Assembly: GCA_028023455.1 (NCBI GenBank)
Contig: JAQFVV010012512.1
Span: 374,001 to 438,000, forward strand
DNA: 64,000 nucleotides
Direction of reading: 5' to 3'
From: Epiperipatus broadwayi
Taxonomy: Eukaryota; Onychophora; Udeonychophora; Euonychophora; Peripatidae
Under the pieces are notes generated by a model. The model saw nothing but the letters and a program-made list of their open reading frames with translations. It had not been told where the DNA came from and did no database searches. The position numbers and the translations under genes are program-made. Below, piece after piece: positions 61,330-64,000 of this stretch. Positions within the stretch are counted from its first letter, which is position 1. Each line of letters begins with the position of its first letter.

Positions 61330-61470
61330 GGCTGACATTTATCTCAATGTTTTCTCAATTGTCTGAATAACATCCATGAGCTTTTGTTCTCCCTGAGTTT
61401 AGTCTGGCATATTCATGTTCGTATATCCTGCCCACCCTTAAACTAAATGTCTAGTGATGTGATGGGATGT
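61330..61470 (+). mobile_element. LTR-like family F, copy 2 (inverted relative to copy 1)
   Basis: Read on the minus strand it matches 52838-53000: ACTAGACATTTAGTTTAAGG, GGGCAGGATATACGAA, ACTCAGGGAGAACAAAAG, TTATTCAGACAATTGAGAAA, GTCAGCCAAAATAA. The terminal CCCGTTACA is not preserved here. Only about 140 to 200 bases align clearly by eye. Confidence 0.6.
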
Positions 61471-61699
61471 GATGTATTATGGCTTCTCCTTAAACGAAGT
61501 CAAGAATATCTCAGCAATTATGCTCAGATAAACCTGATAGCCACTTTATTTTCCATTCCCCACTCTAAATTTTCCCATATTCTGCTCCATCCCATTTCCA
61601 CAACATAATCTTTGTCAACTCTATAACCTTTATATCTAAATCCCCTTTATCTTTTTCCAAACCCAGCATAAAAACCAATTATTCACTTTCTGTATAATC

Positions 61700-62650
61700 A
61701 CTTTCTTTCATATTTATTCTTCCATAACTTCATTATATGTACCCTTTCTGTTTTCAAGAATTTACATTCAATTAACAAATGCCTAATATTTTCTATTCAT
61801 TCCTTACATATTATACAAAATCACCCATTTTTTCCCATTTACATGTATATTCTCTTGTGGCTAAAGATCCCATTCGAGCCTTAAATAATAAACTACTTTC
61901 CTTACTATTATCATATATTAACTCACACCTAATATTCTGTTTATTTCTATATATATTTAAACTCTTTTTACTCTCCATACTATTTCTCCATTTCTCTAAC
62001 TCCCTATTCTTTATTAATAAATCTATTCTTTTATACCATTCCTTACTACTACAACACTCAACAATCCTCTTAACACAATCATCCCATCTTTTATACATAT
62101 ATCCTGATATAAATTCTTTATCCAAATCTTTTTCCTAACCGCATTAACTTTCTCACCCATCTTGTTACCTGCCCTTTACTCATAACCCAATTAAATACTA
62201 TTTTAGCTATTTTTTATTATCAATAAACTGCAATCTACCAAACATTTTCATTTTACTTTTTGCATCTCTCATATGAAAACTTGACCATCCCATTTCTTCT
62301 TGAATTGCCTCCTTTGCTGTCCATACATCTGCAGCCAATGCATGTCTTCCTACTTCTTTTTGAATTTTTTTTCTAAGTAATTTAATACCTCTTTACTAAC
62401 ATATAATGCATCATTACCATATGTTAACCCTGCTACTGCAACTCCTTTCCATATAATTCTAACAACATCATATTTATTATATGAAAACACTATTAATTTC
62501 TTTATCAATCCCTTTCTTTTCTTTGCTTCATTTATCAACTTTTTCTCCCATCCATCCAAATAATTTTTCTGATTACTTAAAATAATTCCCAAATAACTAT
62601 ATTCGAATCCAAAGCTTTTGTCCGGTACAACACACACACACACAAATATA
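61700..62650 (-). pseudogene. 3' end of a LINE (non-LTR retrotransposon) ORF2, broken
   Basis: Minus-strand frames in order: FEYSYLGIILSNQKNYLDGW (late reverse transcriptase YLG region, near 62600), then VAVAGLTYGNDALYVSKEVL (near 62400). A post-RT segment MGWSSFHMRDAKSK follows near 62285, then KIVFNWVMSKGQVTRW near 62200. After a shift comes KEFISGYMYKRWDDC (about 62120), and a CELIYDNSKESSLLFKARMG block near 61880 with its tail to 61811. Last is a zinc-finger-like IENIRHLLIEC near 61765. This order (thumb, linker, C-terminal Cys/His motif) is typical of the C-terminus of LINE ORF2 proteins. Stops and frameshifts near 62340, 62120 and 61800 make it a pseudogene, and the catalytic RT core is absent: the copy is 5'-truncated at a CA microsatellite near 62632-62643, as usual for LINE insertions. 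Clade not determined. Confidence 0.8.
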
Positions 62651-62660
62651 TATATAAAAT

Positions 62661-62722
62661 TAAGAGCATGCTAATAGCTCTAAACAAGCTTTTTTTTATG
62701 ATAAATGCTACTACAAGAGAAG
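62661..62722 (+). repeat. Half-copy of the 52580 hairpin family (a)
   Basis: AAGAGCATGCTAATAGCTCT, then AAACAAGC, a T run, ATGATAAATGCTACTACAAG and AGAAG. This is the left arm and loop of the hairpin at 52580-52705, without the returning arm. Confidence 0.85.
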
Positions 62723-63072
62723 ACATTTCAAATCATTTTTATCTTGGATTGTCCCATCCCCAGACCAGTTTCAACCTATGGGTCTCTTCAGTGACGAGTT
62801 GGGACATTAGATTTAAAAAACCAACTCAAGCAAAGCATTTATCTAAAAGTTAATTGTTAGAAGAAGATCTGAAACTTTTAGACATCTACATGTCTTTAAA
62901 GTCAGCAACTGAAAAAATCATATGGGCCTGAACTTAATTCAGATACTTCATATATTAGTAGGCTTAGCCTTTTAATTTAGCCAAATCCACAACTGCAACA
63001 TAATAATAGTAATAATAACAAGTCAGATGTCACATGACTTATATATAGCTTGCACTTACAAATATGTAATAT
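62723..63072. other. Spacer between the two half-hairpin copies, includes a hammerhead-like word
   Basis: On the minus strand 62768-62791 reads CTGAAGAGACCCATAGGTTG followed by AAAC, a CTGANGA-stem-GAAA arrangement like the units at 505-594 and 6928-6998 but with A for the core T. 63018-63070 is the inverse of 52706-52758. The frames at 62668-62853 and 62977-63201 are not recognised as genes. Confidence 0.45.
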
Positions 63073-63113
63073 TAAGAGCATGCTAATAGCTCTAAACAAG
63101 CTTTTTTTATGAT
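63073..63113 (+). repeat. Half-copy of the 52580 hairpin family (b)
   Basis: The same AAGAGCATGCTAATAGCTCT start as the copy at 62661, cut off at ATGATATATA by a TA run. With copy (a) it forms direct repeats about 410 bases apart. Confidence 0.85.
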
Positions 63114-63127
63114 ATATATATATATAT

Positions 63128-64000
63128 TGTACCAGACCATAACTCCCCTGCAGATTTCCTAATCCTAATCTTGCACTGAGCATGAAGTGACCAAGATTCA
63201 ACAGGTAAAGAAATGGATATCAATTTCTCATGTATATTAGTACTTCCAGCTAAATTGATAGAAAGAGTGGATTGACAGGACTCTTCCAGTTAAAAACACC
63301 CTTTAGTTCATATCTTACTTGAATGCTCGAATATTTAGAACAATGGCAAGTACACACCTTTGAAAAATCTATTTACAAAATAGACTTTTGCGTGCCACTT
63401 CTAGAAAAGAATCAAAAAATGATTTTTTTTCACTTTCCCAGAAGGATGTGCAATACCATATGTTCAGCGGAGCATATAAATAAGATTTAACACCCTGGTA
63501 GAGTAATATCACTTGTGGCTAGCTCGGTCACTCTACATCTAGGGTCTTCCAATGGGTAAGTTAAATGATTATTATAGGTACGTGGTTGATAAGGAAATGA
63601 CACGTTTTTATCAATATAGAGAATATGAAAATGAAACAAGTTTAATATTATGATTAAATATTTATTTAATCCCAAATACCCACCACCGTTTTATACTAAT
63701 GATGATATAATAAAAAAAAACTACTAAATAATTAATTATCACAAACCCCTATATATATACGAGGTATTGAAATAGATAAAATACAATTTTAAATAAAAAA
63801 ATAATAAATCCCTAAAGCTATTTACAAGGTTTATAAGTAATGGAAGTGGTCTGAACTCCTTTTACCCAAGTAGAAATAAATTTTACTTTGTGTGATTTGA
63901 TATACAGATATGAGATTTTCGGTCATACCGACATACACTTTTACTGATGACTTTAAAACCTTTTTATTGATAGCAAATATAATAAAAAAAAACAACTATG
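63128..64000. other. Possible LTR edge, then no recognisable gene
   Basis: TGTACCAGACCATAACTCCC starts immediately after a TA run; on the minus strand this ends TCTGGTACA, like the LTR of the element at 39086-47302 (GACTGGTACA). The remaining sequence to the window end shows no gene; the other end of a unit, if any, lies outside the window. Confidence 0.35.

Overview
The window looks like intergenic or intronic DNA from an AT-rich animal genome, most plausibly an invertebrate. The reasons are very low GC, long TA, TAA, CT and GATA microsatellites, no operon-like gene packing, and decayed copies of animal-type retroelements: a Penelope-like element, a LINE, and LTR elements with a Ty3/gypsy-style gag. 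I cannot name the species. I found no intact host gene, rRNA, tRNA or CRISPR array, and almost all open frames are chance or microsatellite translations.

Layout. 1-7100: TA arrays, an extremely AT-rich stretch, and a broken Penelope-like element (reverse transcriptase plus GIY-YIG nuclease, 2451-3792). Two copies of a hammerhead-ribozyme-like hairpin lie on either side of it. 7225-9830: an old 1.2-kb direct duplication. 11343-19060: microsatellites, short tandem repeats and two near-perfect DNA hairpins (16089-16218 and 18988-19058). 19074-20343: an LTR-like unit with TATA and polyadenylation signals. 23940-24040: a palindrome with no spacer. 24760-39018: nested repeats. A long-LTR element (25937-33954) sits inside a repeat of family B and is full of direct and inverted pieces of its own LTR; two further family B copies follow. 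39086-47302: an LTR retrotransposon on the minus strand with 2.6-kb LTRs, a polypurine tract, a broken gag and no visible pol. 49015-50095: a candidate solo LTR. 51552-51794: a promoter-like cluster with a 15-codon ORF. 52580-54430 and 61330-63130: hairpin repeats, two inverted copies of another LTR-like family, and the 3' end of a LINE on the minus strand.

The unifying pattern is that at least eight different repeat units begin or end with TGTA.../...TACA directly against a TA microsatellite, and the two best-defined LTR elements have 5-bp flanks (TATAT, ATATA) that match on both sides. TA arrays appear to act as preferred landing sites for several LTR families. The coding parts of these elements are missing or broken, so the local copies look non-autonomous. 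Boundaries were read by eye and are good to a few bases where TG/CA ends are visible, and only to tens of bases elsewhere.
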